Assembly: GCA_031258145.1 (NCBI GenBank)
Contig: JAIRNI010000054.1
Coordinates: forward strand, 1-55,587
Length of the DNA: 55,587 nucleotides
Origin: Holosporales bacterium
Lineage (GTDB): Bacteria; Pseudomonadota; Alphaproteobacteria; RUG11792
Reading direction: 5' to 3'
In this document: piece by piece, positions 16,800-25,416 of the stretch
Position numbering within the stretch: the first letter of the stretch is position 1
How the letters are laid out: every line of letters begins with the position of its first letter
Made by a program: the position numbers and the translations under genes
The notes under the pieces: model-generated
Seen by the model: only the letters and a program-made list of their open reading frames with translations
Told to the model about the DNA's origin: nothing
Databases searched by the model: none

Positions 16800-18170
16800 C
16801 TATAATTTCCCCCCGGATTCTCTAGGTAGATATAGTATGATTTCGCACGGCCTCGAAGCAGTATCATCTCCCGGATTAAAAATATGAATATTTTGCTCAC
16901 CCTTAATGAATCGCGAATTTATATTGACCTCAAACAGGAGGACTCCAACTCCCGGCAATATCCTCGAAACCGTCTCTTGCTTCAGGACATTTCGTTCCGT
17001 TCCGATTACCCTCTTCGTCCTCACAACCTCGAGTACAAAATCGGAGACAATAATAGCATTTTTCATCCAGTCCTCAATATCCGTTCCTGTCGCCGTTTTA
17101 TTTCCACGTACTCCAACATAAAGTTTCCCCGAGGGACACCTATCGATATCATTTAAACTGAGGTAATGATAGAAGAACCTGTCCTTATTGTTGAATCTCA
17201 GGACGGAGAACCCACGTTCTATTACGGAGATATAATGCTCTATGAGCGCCATCACCGGACATAGGCATCCATCGATGTCGCAATGATTATAGGGTTGCAT
17301 GACGGGCGGTATCTCCGTTGGGATCAGGACGGAAACACTCCCCAGAACCTCGGACAGTTTTTGATATAGCTCATACGGACGAATTTCATTACTATAAACG
17401 AGAGCCTCGAATCCGGGGAGAATCGCCAGAATTTGGGAGAGTATGCTTTGAGTATCGAATGAAACCGTATCCGCCACGACGTTTTTTAATTTTTCAGCCA
17501 GGAAGACGGCCTTTTCTCTGAGGTTTTGAGAGAGGGCGGAGCATCGATTCCAGAGTGGGAAATGTCTTTCAATAAAAAAGCACGGTGGAGTCCAGTTTTT
17601 AACAGTAAAAACACCGTCGATCCGGATTATTTTACACAACGGGAATCCAGTGCAATATTCTGGCATAGTGTTCCCAATATGCAGGAAGGTATTCGGAAAC
17701 AACCTAGGAATCCTCACACAATTCTCTTTTATATTATCATCGGCCACCATTTCTCCTTCGATCGAGTAATACCTAGCGGGATTCCCAAGTATCGGTGAAG
17801 TCTCATTCGTGCTTTCGGCGATGACGAGCCATATGGTGACCTCAGATTCATCGTCATTCATACGGGACGCGACATCTATTTCGATGGGCTTCAGTCCCTG
17901 ATGGAGTTCCGGGAAGTAACTCAGAATCAATCCATCTGGAAAGACGGCCTCGATCTCATTGATGCGATATAGCCCACCCGTCAATGACACCTTGTCGGTG
18001 CGTAAATGCCTCACGCCATAGTGATTCGAAGATAATAGCCGAATCTGATTGGCCAATACGCGGAAATGACGCAAATCATTCTGTTGGAAATGATGTTGCG
18101 AAAGAAGCATACCTTCGTGCCAATTTACGCTGAGAGGAATCGGGGATATCTTCTCGAATTTTTTTGTCAT
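16800..18170 (-). CDS. tssK: Type VI secretion baseplate protein TssK
   Basis: 456 residues. The N-terminal family signature is clear: VNWHEGMLLSQHHFQQND, followed by the beta-rich shoulder region (LTGGLYRINEIEAVFPDGL) and the helical neck (AEKLKNVVADT...), then the C-terminal head that binds TssL/TssM. TssK links the baseplate wedges to the membrane complex. It is the first gene of tssK-tssL-tssM; genes abut or overlap, so this is one transcript. The other core genes (tssB, C, D/hcp, E, F, G, H, I/vgrG, J) are not in this window, so if the system is functional they must be elsewhere. Confidence 0.94.
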   Translation of the reverse strand: MTKKFEKISPIPLSVNWHEGMLLSQHHFQQNDLRHFRVLANQIRLLSSNHYGVRHLRTDKVSLTGGLYRINEIEAVFPDGLILSYFPELHQGLKPIEIDVASRMNDDESEVTIWLVIAESTNETSPILGNPARYYSIEGEMVADDNIKENCVRIPRLFPNTFLHIGNTMPEYCTGFPLCKIIRIDGVFTVKNWTPPCFFIERHFPLWNRCSALSQNLREKAVFLAEKLKNVVADTVSFDTQSILSQILAILPGFEALVYSNEIRPYELYQKLSEVLGSVSVLIPTEIPPVMQPYNHCDIDGCLCPVMALIEHYISVIERGFSVLRFNNKDRFFYHYLSLNDIDRCPSGKLYVGVRGNKTATGTDIEDWMKNAIIVSDFVLEVVRTKRVIGTERNVLKQETVSRILPGVGVLLFEVNINSRFIKGEQNIHIFNPGDDTASRPCEIILYLPRESGGKL

Positions 18171-18307
18171 GACATTCCCATCACGGTGAGTCTTCCCTGC
18201 CAGAGCAGGCTAATTCTGCAGCCTAATTCTATTCAAAACTTAGCGAAAAACATATCACTTTGTTGGTATACCACCAGACTCATCGGAATTCCACTCGGCT
18301 GGGTTTA

Positions 18308-18361
18308 TATACTCACGCAATTTGATAAACACTTATGTGTCTATTGGATTACATGAGTATA
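18308..18361. repeat. 54-bp palindrome B, complete copy
   Basis: TATACTCACGCAATTTGAT... mirrored by ...GGATTACATGAGTATA around the core AAACACTTATGTGTCT. It sits in the 204-base spacer between the tssK start and the pheS stop. Confidence 0.9.
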
Positions 18362-18374
18362 ATTGGCCCTGATC

Positions 18375-19412
18375 TCAGGCGTAATGCCGAATATTCCTGA
18401 CGTCCGTATCGAAAATCGTCCTGATATCCGTTATGCCATGCCGCAGCATTATGAGTCTCTCCAGGCCGAAGCCGAATGCGAATCCCTGTGCCGGCCCATC
18501 GATACCAGACGCCCTGAATACGTTTGGATGAACCATTCCGGCACCGCCTAGTTCTAGCCAGCTATCTCCGTCCTTGGTTATCTTCAACCTGCCATTCTCT
18601 TTGGTATACCTGCAGTCTACTTCCATTCCAGGCTCAGTAAACGGGAAATAACTTGGGCGTAACCGAATGGCCACATCTTGCACTTCGAAGAAAGCGGCCA
18701 CGAACTTCCTGAGTTCGCTTTTGAGGTGCCCTATTGTGATGCCTCCTTTATCGACGACCAATCCTTCTATCTGGTGAAACATCGGAGAATGCGTGGCGTC
18801 CAATGGATCGTTCCTATAGGTTTTCCCGATCGATATCATCCTGATCGGCAGGCCCATCTTCATCATTGTCCGTATCTGGACACACGACGTGTGAGTTCTG
18901 AGTAAAGTCTCGTCGAATCCATCAATGTAAAAAGTATCGTGAGACTGCCGCGCTGGATGATGCTTCGGTATATTCAATGCATCGAAATTAAAAAAGTCAC
19001 TCTCAATTTCTGGACCATCTAGAACCATAAATCCCCTTGAGTGGTAATGATCCCTTATCCTACGTACGGATTGCGTTATCAGGTGTAGACTACCGAACGA
19101 GTCATTCACCACTGGTAATGTAACATCCAAGGTCTCGGTTTTTAACTTCTCAGTAATCGTGAGATTTTCAATAAGTTTGACTTGATTACTTATCGCGGCT
19201 CCGATTGTATTTTTGATTTTATTAAGTTTCTCCCCGAACAACTTCCTATCATCTATGGATAGATTCGATAGTTCCTTGAAGGTAGTCGTTAGAATACCGG
19301 ATTTCCCGATGGTCTCCACTTTTATCTTTTCTAGAGCGGCGAATGTGGCGGATCCAGCGATGGCCTCCAGCCAGCCAGCCAGCCTCTGCTCCATTTCTTG
19401 AATTAATTGCAT
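18375..19412 (-). CDS. pheS: Phenylalanine-tRNA ligase alpha subunit
   Basis: 345 residues, normal size. The N-terminal coiled-coil tRNA-binding arm (about 1-85) is followed by the class II catalytic core. Motif 2 lies around FHQIEGLVVDKGGIT, the Phe-binding region is GGAGMVHPNVFRASGID, and motif 3 is FGFGLERLIMLRHGITDIR. PheS forms an (alpha-beta)2 enzyme with PheT. In most bacteria pheT follows directly, but here the next 200 bases downstream carry a palindromic repeat and then tssK, so pheT must lie elsewhere. Upstream, valS ends 115 bases away on the opposite side of the start, in the same direction, so co-transcription from valS is possible. Confidence 0.97.
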   Translation of the reverse strand: MQLIQEMEQRLAGWLEAIAGSATFAALEKIKVETIGKSGILTTTFKELSNLSIDDRKLFGEKLNKIKNTIGAAISNQVKLIENLTITEKLKTETLDVTLPVVNDSFGSLHLITQSVRRIRDHYHSRGFMVLDGPEIESDFFNFDALNIPKHHPARQSHDTFYIDGFDETLLRTHTSCVQIRTMMKMGLPIRMISIGKTYRNDPLDATHSPMFHQIEGLVVDKGGITIGHLKSELRKFVAAFFEVQDVAIRLRPSYFPFTEPGMEVDCRYTKENGRLKITKDGDSWLELGGAGMVHPNVFRASGIDGPAQGFAFGFGLERLIMLRHGITDIRTIFDTDVRNIRHYA

Positions 19413-19526
19413 CCCATTGACACTTACGGACTTTCAGCCTAGCGACACTAGATTGTAGCAAATCGTCAACCTTGTTGATAGAGCTCTGAAAAGGCCATCT
19501 ATTCATCAGACTCATCGGAACTCCGT

Positions 19527-21833
19527 TTAACCGACTATCCCTGCCAAAGTGCCGAGTTCTCCGGGCCAGTCCTTCATGCGTTGAATTAGGGCGTCGAATG
19601 CGACGCTTCCATCTGATTCTGCATTGGTCTTCTCGGAGCGGATTGTGTGAATTAGCTCCAGGAATTCGTCGACTTCTTGTTCGTATTCTACGGATACCTC
19701 CAAGCCCTGAATTTCCACATGCTTCCTATTCACCAAAGTCTCAGATGAATTGGAGAGAGTGCTCCACAGGTGCTCCGTTACGAACGGAATGAATGGGTTT
19801 ACGATTCGCAGGAACTCCGAGAACACATACCCCGCGATCATTTTTGTGGCCTGATCATCCTGAATCTTGAGGGTCTCTATATAAAAATCGCAGAAAATAT
19901 CCCGCAGGAAAAATTGAATATTCCGAGTGGCGTAATCGAATCTGTACGCCGCGATATCACCATCAATATCCGCCTTGAATTTCTTTAACTTCGCTATAAT
20001 CCAGTGATCTACCTTGTGATGGATCGCATTGATATTTTCCCCCAAGACAATTCCCTTAGTTTGCAGGAACCTCGCGGCATTCCAAATCTTCGTTATAAAA
20101 TTCCGGCTGATCTTTACGTTATCTCGGCCAAATTTAATATCTCGTCCAGGGACCGATAGAAACGCCAGTGTAAATCGCAGGGCGTCGGCCCCGAATTCAT
20201 CTATCAAATCCATTGGATTCACGACGTTACCCTTGGATTTCGACATCTTTTGCCCCTTCTCATCGCGCACCAACGCATGGATATACACGTCTTTGAACGG
20301 TATTTTTTTCATGAAAAACAGACTCATCATGATCATGCGCGCAATCCAGAAGAAGATGATATCGAACCCAGAGACCAACGTGGAGGTCGGATAATACCTT
20401 GCCAGAGAATCCGTTCGTTTGGGCCATCCCAGCGCGGCGAATGGCCAGAGTCCGGAGGAAAACCACGTATCCAACACGTCTGTTTCTCTCGTCAGTTGAT
20501 CCTTGGCGATACCACGCTTTTCGGCCTCGCGGAATGCCTCTTCCTCCGTTTTTTCGACGATAATCTCGCCGTTTGGGCCATACCAAGCCGGGATCTGATG
20601 CCCCCACAGTATCTGTCTCGATATGCACCATGGCTCAACATGATACATCCAATCGAAATAGGTATTCTCCCACTTCTCAGGATAAAACCTAATTTCTTTT
20701 TCTTCGACGACTCTAATTGCCTCCCGAGCCAACGCCTTGGAATCCAGGAACCACTGATCCGTGAGGAGCGGCTCTATGACCGTTCCCGATCTATCACCAT
20801 AAGGGATGGTGTGGATTATCTCCTCTTCACGAATCATCAGTCCATCTTCCTTCAATTTCTCCAAGAGGACTTTCCTGGCTTTCTTGACGTATAGGCCCCT
20901 CAAGAAATCCGGAACGTAATCCGACATTAAATGCCCAGTCTTATCGATGACCGTAATCATCTCGAGGTTATGGCGCTTCCCGATGGCGAAATCATTGATA
21001 TCGTGGGCGGGGGTGACCTTGAGGCATCCCGTTCCCTTTTGGATATCGGAATAATCATCCGCTATGATCGGAATTTGCCTATCTGTATATGGAATCACAG
21101 CCGTCTTACCGATGAGATGCGTATATCGTTCATCATCTGGATGCACCGCGATTGCCGTATCACCAAACATGGTCTCGGGCCTAGTCGTGGCGATCGTGAT
21201 GAATTCATCCGAATCGCAGATTCTATATTTAATGTGCCATAACACACCTTTCTCTTCTTTATTCTGAATCTCGAGGTCGGAGATGGCGGTCTGTAATTTG
21301 GTATCCCAGTTGACGAGGCGCTTATCTCGGAATATGAGTCCCGCCTTGTATAGCGCAACAAAAGCCTCAATCACGGCTTCGGAAAAATCGTCGTCCATCG
21401 TGAAGCGCGAAAGATCCCACGGAGCCGAGCACCCAAGGGCCTTCTGCTGCTCAACAATCTTACCACCAGACTGGTGCTTCCATTCCCAGATCTTGGAGAT
21501 GAACTCCGCGTGAGAAAGAGATTGCGGATCTATACCATTGGACTCCAGCTCTCTGGAGACGACCAGCTGCGTCGCGATTCCGGCGTGATCCGTCCCCGGC
21601 TGCCAGAGGACATCAGCCCCGTTTTGCCTATGATACCGGATCAGAATGTCTTGGATGGTATACGTTAGGGCGTGACCCAAGTGCAGGACTCCAGTGACGT
21701 TGGGTGGTGGCATGAGAATTGTAAAAATAGAGGATTCACCATTGCGAGGCCCAAACTCCCCCGTGGACCGACGATAGGTATCGGACTCGAATTGCTTCGG
21801 ATTATAAGTCTTATCCAAAATACTATTGCTCAT
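19527..21833 (-). CDS. valS: Valine-tRNA ligase, short C-terminus
   Basis: Charges tRNA-Val. Class I signatures are MPPPNVTGVLHLGHA (HLGH at 51-54) and KMSKSKGN near 529. The editing domain (FITIATTRPETMFGDTA, PAHDINDFAIGKRH) is present, so misactivated threonine can be cleared, and the anticodon-binding domain follows (PFIPFVTEHLWSTL). At 768 residues it is clearly shorter than the roughly 880-950 usual in bacteria. The deficit is at the C-terminus, after the anticodon-binding domain, where the C-terminal coiled-coil arm should be. The remaining tail (EVDEFLELIHTIRSEK...) looks coding and ends cleanly. Reduced synthetases of this kind are plausible in symbionts. Confidence 0.95.
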   Translation of the reverse strand: MSNSILDKTYNPKQFESDTYRRSTGEFGPRNGESSIFTILMPPPNVTGVLHLGHALTYTIQDILIRYHRQNGADVLWQPGTDHAGIATQLVVSRELESNGIDPQSLSHAEFISKIWEWKHQSGGKIVEQQKALGCSAPWDLSRFTMDDDFSEAVIEAFVALYKAGLIFRDKRLVNWDTKLQTAISDLEIQNKEEKGVLWHIKYRICDSDEFITIATTRPETMFGDTAIAVHPDDERYTHLIGKTAVIPYTDRQIPIIADDYSDIQKGTGCLKVTPAHDINDFAIGKRHNLEMITVIDKTGHLMSDYVPDFLRGLYVKKARKVLLEKLKEDGLMIREEEIIHTIPYGDRSGTVIEPLLTDQWFLDSKALAREAIRVVEEKEIRFYPEKWENTYFDWMYHVEPWCISRQILWGHQIPAWYGPNGEIIVEKTEEEAFREAEKRGIAKDQLTRETDVLDTWFSSGLWPFAALGWPKRTDSLARYYPTSTLVSGFDIIFFWIARMIMMSLFFMKKIPFKDVYIHALVRDEKGQKMSKSKGNVVNPMDLIDEFGADALRFTLAFLSVPGRDIKFGRDNVKISRNFITKIWNAARFLQTKGIVLGENINAIHHKVDHWIIAKLKKFKADIDGDIAAYRFDYATRNIQFFLRDIFCDFYIETLKIQDDQATKMIAGYVFSEFLRIVNPFIPFVTEHLWSTLSNSSETLVNRKHVEIQGLEVSVEYEQEVDEFLELIHTIRSEKTNAESDGSVAFDALIQRMKDWPGELGTLAGIVG

Positions 21834-21894
21834 CTAACCGAAGTCCCCAAAAGAAAAAACAACGCTTTCTTCGAGACGAACAAATACATTACAG

Positions 21895-22095
21895 TTAGCC
21901 GACTCTATCGTGACGTTTCCTAGATAATTTCCTTGCCCTTCTAAGAGAATCTATGCGTTTCCGCGCCCTCTTTTCAGATGGCTTCTCAAAATGACGGTGT
22001 ATCTTCATGTCCTTATAGATGCCTTCTCTCTGCATTTTCTTCTTCAAAACACGTAGAGCATGCTCAACATTATTATCGATGACAGTAACTTCCAC
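21895..22095 (-). CDS. rpsU: 30S ribosomal protein bS21
   Basis: 66 residues, rich in lysine and arginine. Family pattern: [23 protein letters not shown] near the N-terminus, then [12 protein letters not shown] and the basic C-terminal helix. The start is a GTG at 22095; the family N-terminus (M-x-V-x-V-x-DNNV) begins exactly there, so no upstream extension is needed. bS21 joins the platform of the small subunit late in assembly and helps initiation. It lies 61 bases upstream of valS in the same direction. Confidence 0.95.
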   Translation of the reverse strand: MEVTVIDNNVEHALRVLKKKMQREGIYKDMKIHRHFEKPSEKRARKRIDSLRRARKLSRKRHDRVG

Positions 22096-22187
22096 TAAAA
22101 CACAATCCTCTATGAAATCTCTGACGACATCCAGTAAGATGATATCACGAACCTAACCAATTGATCAAGAGAGAGTGCATTCAATAC

Positions 22188-22492
22188 CAGATCCTACGCA
22201 TGAGAATCTTTCTTCACACATGCAATGATATGATTCTCAGACATAGCGTTTCTTCTCATAAGCGATCTAACAGCTCTATCCTTTTTGTCTTTCGCTTTAT
22301 CTAAGATCTCCAAATGCTCATTTCCTCAAAACATCCATATTTCCCACGACCTTTGATCATTCACTCCAAAAAAAACCTTTAAACACATTTGCGAGAGTCA
22401 TAGCAAAACTCTCCGAAATAAACAAAACCTAAGCAACTTTTAGCTTTACTTGCTGCAAAAAGATAGTCACAAAATCTCATGCGTAGGCCCTG
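22188..22492 (-). mobile_element. Terminal-inverted-repeat element (MITE-like), 305 bp
   Basis: Same family as 6832-7134, reversed. Ends are CAGATCCTACGCATGAGA (22188) and TCTCATGCGTAGGCCCTG (to 22492). The MRFCDYLFAA frame reads on the minus strand from about 22480 to 22379. In the other half, the encoded string KAKDKKDR..RS.MRRN.MS is shared with the first copy despite synonymous differences. Fills most of the 429-base gap between rpsU and the next gene. Confidence 0.8.
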
Positions 22493-22524
22493 ATTACGAC
22501 CAGTAATCATCAAAGAAACCCAAC

Positions 22525-23310
22525 CTAGAACCTGTATCCGCAACCAGCGGCCATCATCCACGACTTAGTTCCGGCCTCTATACTATCAACATCTCCGACT
22601 TTTCTATGGAAACACTTGCCGCACTCAGCCCTAAGAAACCACCGGGCAAAGTGCTGTTCCACACCAACGGCTGCCTTCAGCTGAAATTTACTGCCGTTCT
22701 TTTTGGTTTCCTTACCGTCACTCGCATTCGTGAGGGTAAACCGGTGTTTCGTGAAATCAGTACCGAATTTAAGATACCCGAATCCTCCACTCCACAATGA
22801 ATAGCCGATCCTGGGCGAAACTCCGAAATAGCATCCCCTCTTCAAAGAGGCCTCTTTCTTTTCGCTATCCGTCCCTATTGTCGTTTCGGTTTTAGAGGGC
22901 TTCATCCCGATCAGGCATTCCAAGCTGAGGATAAGACCTCCAATCTGGAGATTATATCCGCCGAACACTCCTCCCGTGAATCCTGTTTTGCTTTTCTTGA
23001 TCTTGTCTTTCTCGGCGGTAGAAGCTTCCCTGAACCAATTACTGGCAAAATCAATGCCAACCTCGCCCCCGGCATAGAACCCAGTCGACGGTAGGACGCC
23101 ACACGACGAATCATGAGATACCGGAGCCTCTCCCTCGTTCTCTTCAGGCCTCCGGTTCGCCTTTTCTTCAGCTTTAGCCTCTAACTCTGCTTCGCTACCA
23201 ACATCTTCACTGGCAAAGACATAACAACCAGCCTCGCAAAGCCCCAAAAACAACACGGCAATAATAATCGAACTATTCAAGACTTCCGAAGTGTATCTCC
23301 TAATTCTCAT
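22525..23310 (-). CDS. Outer-membrane beta-barrel protein, porin-like
   Basis: 261 residues. An N-terminal signal peptide (about 1-34, hydrophobic SSIIIAVLFLGLCEAG, with likely cleavage after VFA) is followed by a charged, Glu-rich linker (EAELEAKAEEKANRRPEENEG) and then an amphipathic beta-strand region. Typical strand patterns are GFYAGGEVGIDFAS, GFTGGVFGGYNL, YFGVSPRIGYSLWSGGFGYLKFG and the terminal AAGCGYRF, with the C-terminal aromatic residue used by the BAM complex. This fits a small 8-stranded barrel of the OmpA/Omp25 surface-antigen type. It stands at the downstream end of a block of four exported proteins. Function in host contact is inferred only from class and context. Confidence 0.78.
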   Translation of the reverse strand: MRIRRYTSEVLNSSIIIAVLFLGLCEAGCYVFASEDVGSEAELEAKAEEKANRRPEENEGEAPVSHDSSCGVLPSTGFYAGGEVGIDFASNWFREASTAEKDKIKKSKTGFTGGVFGGYNLQIGGLILSLECLIGMKPSKTETTIGTDSEKKEASLKRGCYFGVSPRIGYSLWSGGFGYLKFGTDFTKHRFTLTNASDGKETKKNGSKFQLKAAVGVEQHFARWFLRAECGKCFHRKVGDVDSIEAGTKSWMMAAGCGYRF

Positions 23311-23398
23311 CGTAAAACCCCATCAAGAAACAATACACCAAACACTATTTATTCTAGCACGACGGACAACACACCGCAACAACAGCTGCCCACAAAAC

Positions 23399-23433
23399 GG
23401 GGGCCAAGCAAGAATCATATCTCTCTCGGCCCC
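23399..23433 (-). terminator. GC-rich hairpin after the first surface paralogue
   Basis: GGGGCC (within 23399-23405) and GGCCCC (23428-23433) can pair across a 22-base loop, 20-55 bases beyond the stop at 23455 on the minus strand. Confidence 0.4.
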
Positions 23434-23454
23434 ATGGTGGGCGATATACAACGC

Positions 23455-25014
23455 CTAGTTGAGGAACACCAGGAGGGCGACCTTAACCTTACAGCCGTTG
23501 ACCTTAAACTCCATGCCTACGTCTTCGGTCGTTGCGAACGTCTTTGGGAGGTCATACTCAAATCCTACTCGAACCACCGTCTGCGGATTGAAAGGAATGT
23601 CTAGATTTGCTCCGATCGTTGGCACCGCTTTGCACTTGCTGTGAGACTTATACACTGCATCCAGCTCCTTATCACCAAACACCTTCGTATCAAGAGCGTT
23701 CGCCTGGGTTTCTGGGGTACCGTAGATTTTCTCGTTAACTTTCTCGACTACTGACTTCAACGCATGGACATCCTGGAGGACGGTCTTGGCCGCGGTAGTG
23801 TCAACCTTGGCGAACGTCCAGTTAACTCCACCGTAGATTGAGAGCCGTACACCTTGCCCTAGATCCGCACCAACTCCAAGGACCACCGGAATACTAAGCC
23901 TGGGTTTAAATGCTATTGGTGCAGCATCCTCTCCTGCATGTTGATCCCTCACCTCGGCCCCTTTCCCAAAGTACGCATCAACTCCTGTTTCTCCAAATAC
24001 GAATAATCTTGATCCAAACCGATACTCTCCACCTATGATAAATCCAGCAGCGAACACATTCGCATGCTTCCTAACCTTACATTCGTCGTCAAGATTGAGT
24101 TCCTCACACTCTGTCTGGGATACTTTTTCCGCGGCGGCAGTCAGTTGGTCAATTACCGCTTTCGGATCACGAGGATCGGTTTTGCCGGCCGGATCGCCGT
24201 AGAATATCGCCCCCACTGCCGTATTGTTTTCTCCGACCCCTTCCTGGCTGGCTGCCAATAACGCTTTCATCTCAGCATTGGTCGTTTGTACCTGTTGCGC
24301 CACATCTGTGATGCCATTACGAACGTCATCCGTCAGCATATCGAATTTTGCTTTAAAAGCAGAGGTAGGTACAACTGCTGTCCCACCAGACCTAAACGCC
24401 AGCTTGCCAGCTAGAATTGCGAGGCCTGCCGTTTCAGTAATGTCTAACACCGCCTGAGCTAAATCCTGTTGCTTCTGGAAACCACCAGCTTCGACTTCCT
24501 GGATTATTCCTGCGCTTATGGCATCGGGGTCGTAACTGGCTGCGCCGATTTCTGTTTTGTAATTTTTTGTGGTGATGATTGGAGCTGCCTTCTGCACTGC
24601 TTTCAGGAAAAGTGGTATCGGCCCGCTTTCCAGTGCAAGGTCTTCCAAACTTCTTACCGTGACTAACCCACCCACATCTGTTTTGTTGGTGTCTGCCTGG
24701 TCTTTTGCCACATGCTTGAAGATCACCGGTAGTGCCTGTTTGAGCGCATCCCAGTACTGCTTAAACTTTGGTTCTGCTTGCTCGGATTTTTCCTTCATGC
24801 TCATTAACCTTGCTCTGAGGTCTTTTACGCAATTCTCTGCCGTCTCTGCCAGCTTCTCCTTGTCCACCGTCAGCTTCAACTTGGTGAAACAAGCGGAGAA
24901 CTTTCCTCCGACGTATGTGCGTCCGCCACTAACTACCGTAGCTTGCAGCTGCGGCGCTATAACCAACCCCGCCACTGCCGCCGTTATCACCTTAACTCTT
25001 CTGATTTTTTGCAT
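23455..25014 (-). CDS. Exported surface-protein paralogue 1 (predicted outer-membrane barrel)
   Basis: 519 residues from the ATG at 25014, which has GAGG a few bases upstream. The frame stays open to a GTG at 25068, but the same upstream sequence in paralogue 2 is out of frame, which rules out an N-terminal extension. Signal peptide MQKIRRVKVITAAVAGLVIAPQLQA, then a helical middle region and a C-terminal half with barrel-like strands (FAAGFIIGGEYRFGSRLFVFGETGVDAYFG, read in pieces; VVRVGFEYDLPK; KVALLVFLN). It aligns with the neighbours at 25417-26946 and 27341-28882 in the N-terminal strand, a central G-D-P motif, and the GETG.DAYFGK and VDTTAA segments. No known family recognised. Likely surface-exposed antigen of an expanded, diverging family. 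Confidence 0.75.
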   Translation of the reverse strand: MQKIRRVKVITAAVAGLVIAPQLQATVVSGGRTYVGGKFSACFTKLKLTVDKEKLAETAENCVKDLRARLMSMKEKSEQAEPKFKQYWDALKQALPVIFKHVAKDQADTNKTDVGGLVTVRSLEDLALESGPIPLFLKAVQKAAPIITTKNYKTEIGAASYDPDAISAGIIQEVEAGGFQKQQDLAQAVLDITETAGLAILAGKLAFRSGGTAVVPTSAFKAKFDMLTDDVRNGITDVAQQVQTTNAEMKALLAASQEGVGENNTAVGAIFYGDPAGKTDPRDPKAVIDQLTAAAEKVSQTECEELNLDDECKVRKHANVFAAGFIIGGEYRFGSRLFVFGETGVDAYFGKGAEVRDQHAGEDAAPIAFKPRLSIPVVLGVGADLGQGVRLSIYGGVNWTFAKVDTTAAKTVLQDVHALKSVVEKVNEKIYGTPETQANALDTKVFGDKELDAVYKSHSKCKAVPTIGANLDIPFNPQTVVRVGFEYDLPKTFATTEDVGMEFKVNGCKVKVALLVFLN

Positions 25015-25062
25015 CTTTTCCTCTTTTACTCCCTTATATCTCTGACTCATCGTACCCCTTTT
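25015..25062 (-). promoter_or_regulatory. Conserved leader of paralogue 1
   Basis: Immediately before the ATG the transcript would read GATGAGTCAGAGATATAAGG, a spacer and AGAGGAAAAG. The same string precedes paralogue 2 (26947-26992) in a different reading frame. The conservation is therefore at nucleotide level: ribosome-binding region or 5' UTR element. Confidence 0.5.
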
Positions 25063-25180
25063 ATCCACGTTCCTGTTCCCGAATCAGTTAACCACTGGTC
25101 GTTTAGCTCGGGTTGTGTGTCTTTTACGACATCACCTCCTGCTGTGGAATCGCTCCCGCCATAACTCCATGTTGATGTTT

Positions 25181-25270
25181 TACGCTCTCGCAACTTGATA
25201 ACCACTTAAGTACGGATCAAAATCAGCGTAGAAAAAATTGGCCGAAAGCGGCTTCAGAGCCACTTTTTGC
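25181..25270 (-). repeat. Composite dispersed repeat A+B, reversed and diverged
   Basis: Read on the minus strand: GCAAAAAGTGGCTCTGAAGC and then CGCTTTCGGCCAATTTTTT (module A), followed by a B half-palindrome (TACTTAAGTGGTTATCAAGT, TGCGAGAGCGTA). The right arm of B is degenerate. Confidence 0.7.
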
Positions 25271-25344
25271 TTCGTTTAACATACCCTACCACGCGATTGC
25301 TAAATGGCTCAAATACATTCCCTGAAAGATCCGAAATACTAAAC

Positions 25345-25367
25345 GGAGGGACTTTCACAGCCCCTCC
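25345..25367 (-). terminator. Hairpin after surface paralogue 2
   Basis: GGAGGG (25345-25350) and CCCTCC (25362-25367) form a 6-bp GC stem about 50 bases beyond the stop of the gene at 25417. Confidence 0.45.
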
Positions 25368-25416
25368 ATCTTCGTGCATTGGTTCCGGTGGTGTGTGCCG
25401 CCTGGCCCCAGTCCAT

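Larger units (their letters stand above)
25069..25416. other. Spacer between surface paralogues 1 and 2
   Basis: Contains the conserved leader's upstream flank, a reversed composite repeat (25181-25270) and a hairpin behind paralogue 2 (25345-25367). No gene seen. Confidence 0.55.

Noticed and set aside
22379-22561. 60-codon ORF ending CYDSRKCV
   Set aside because: It starts in unique flank and runs into the mobile element; the shared part is described as an element relic instead of a gene.
25015-25068. N-terminal extension of surface paralogue 1
   Set aside because: The same nucleotides before paralogue 2 are out of frame, so they act as untranslated leader.
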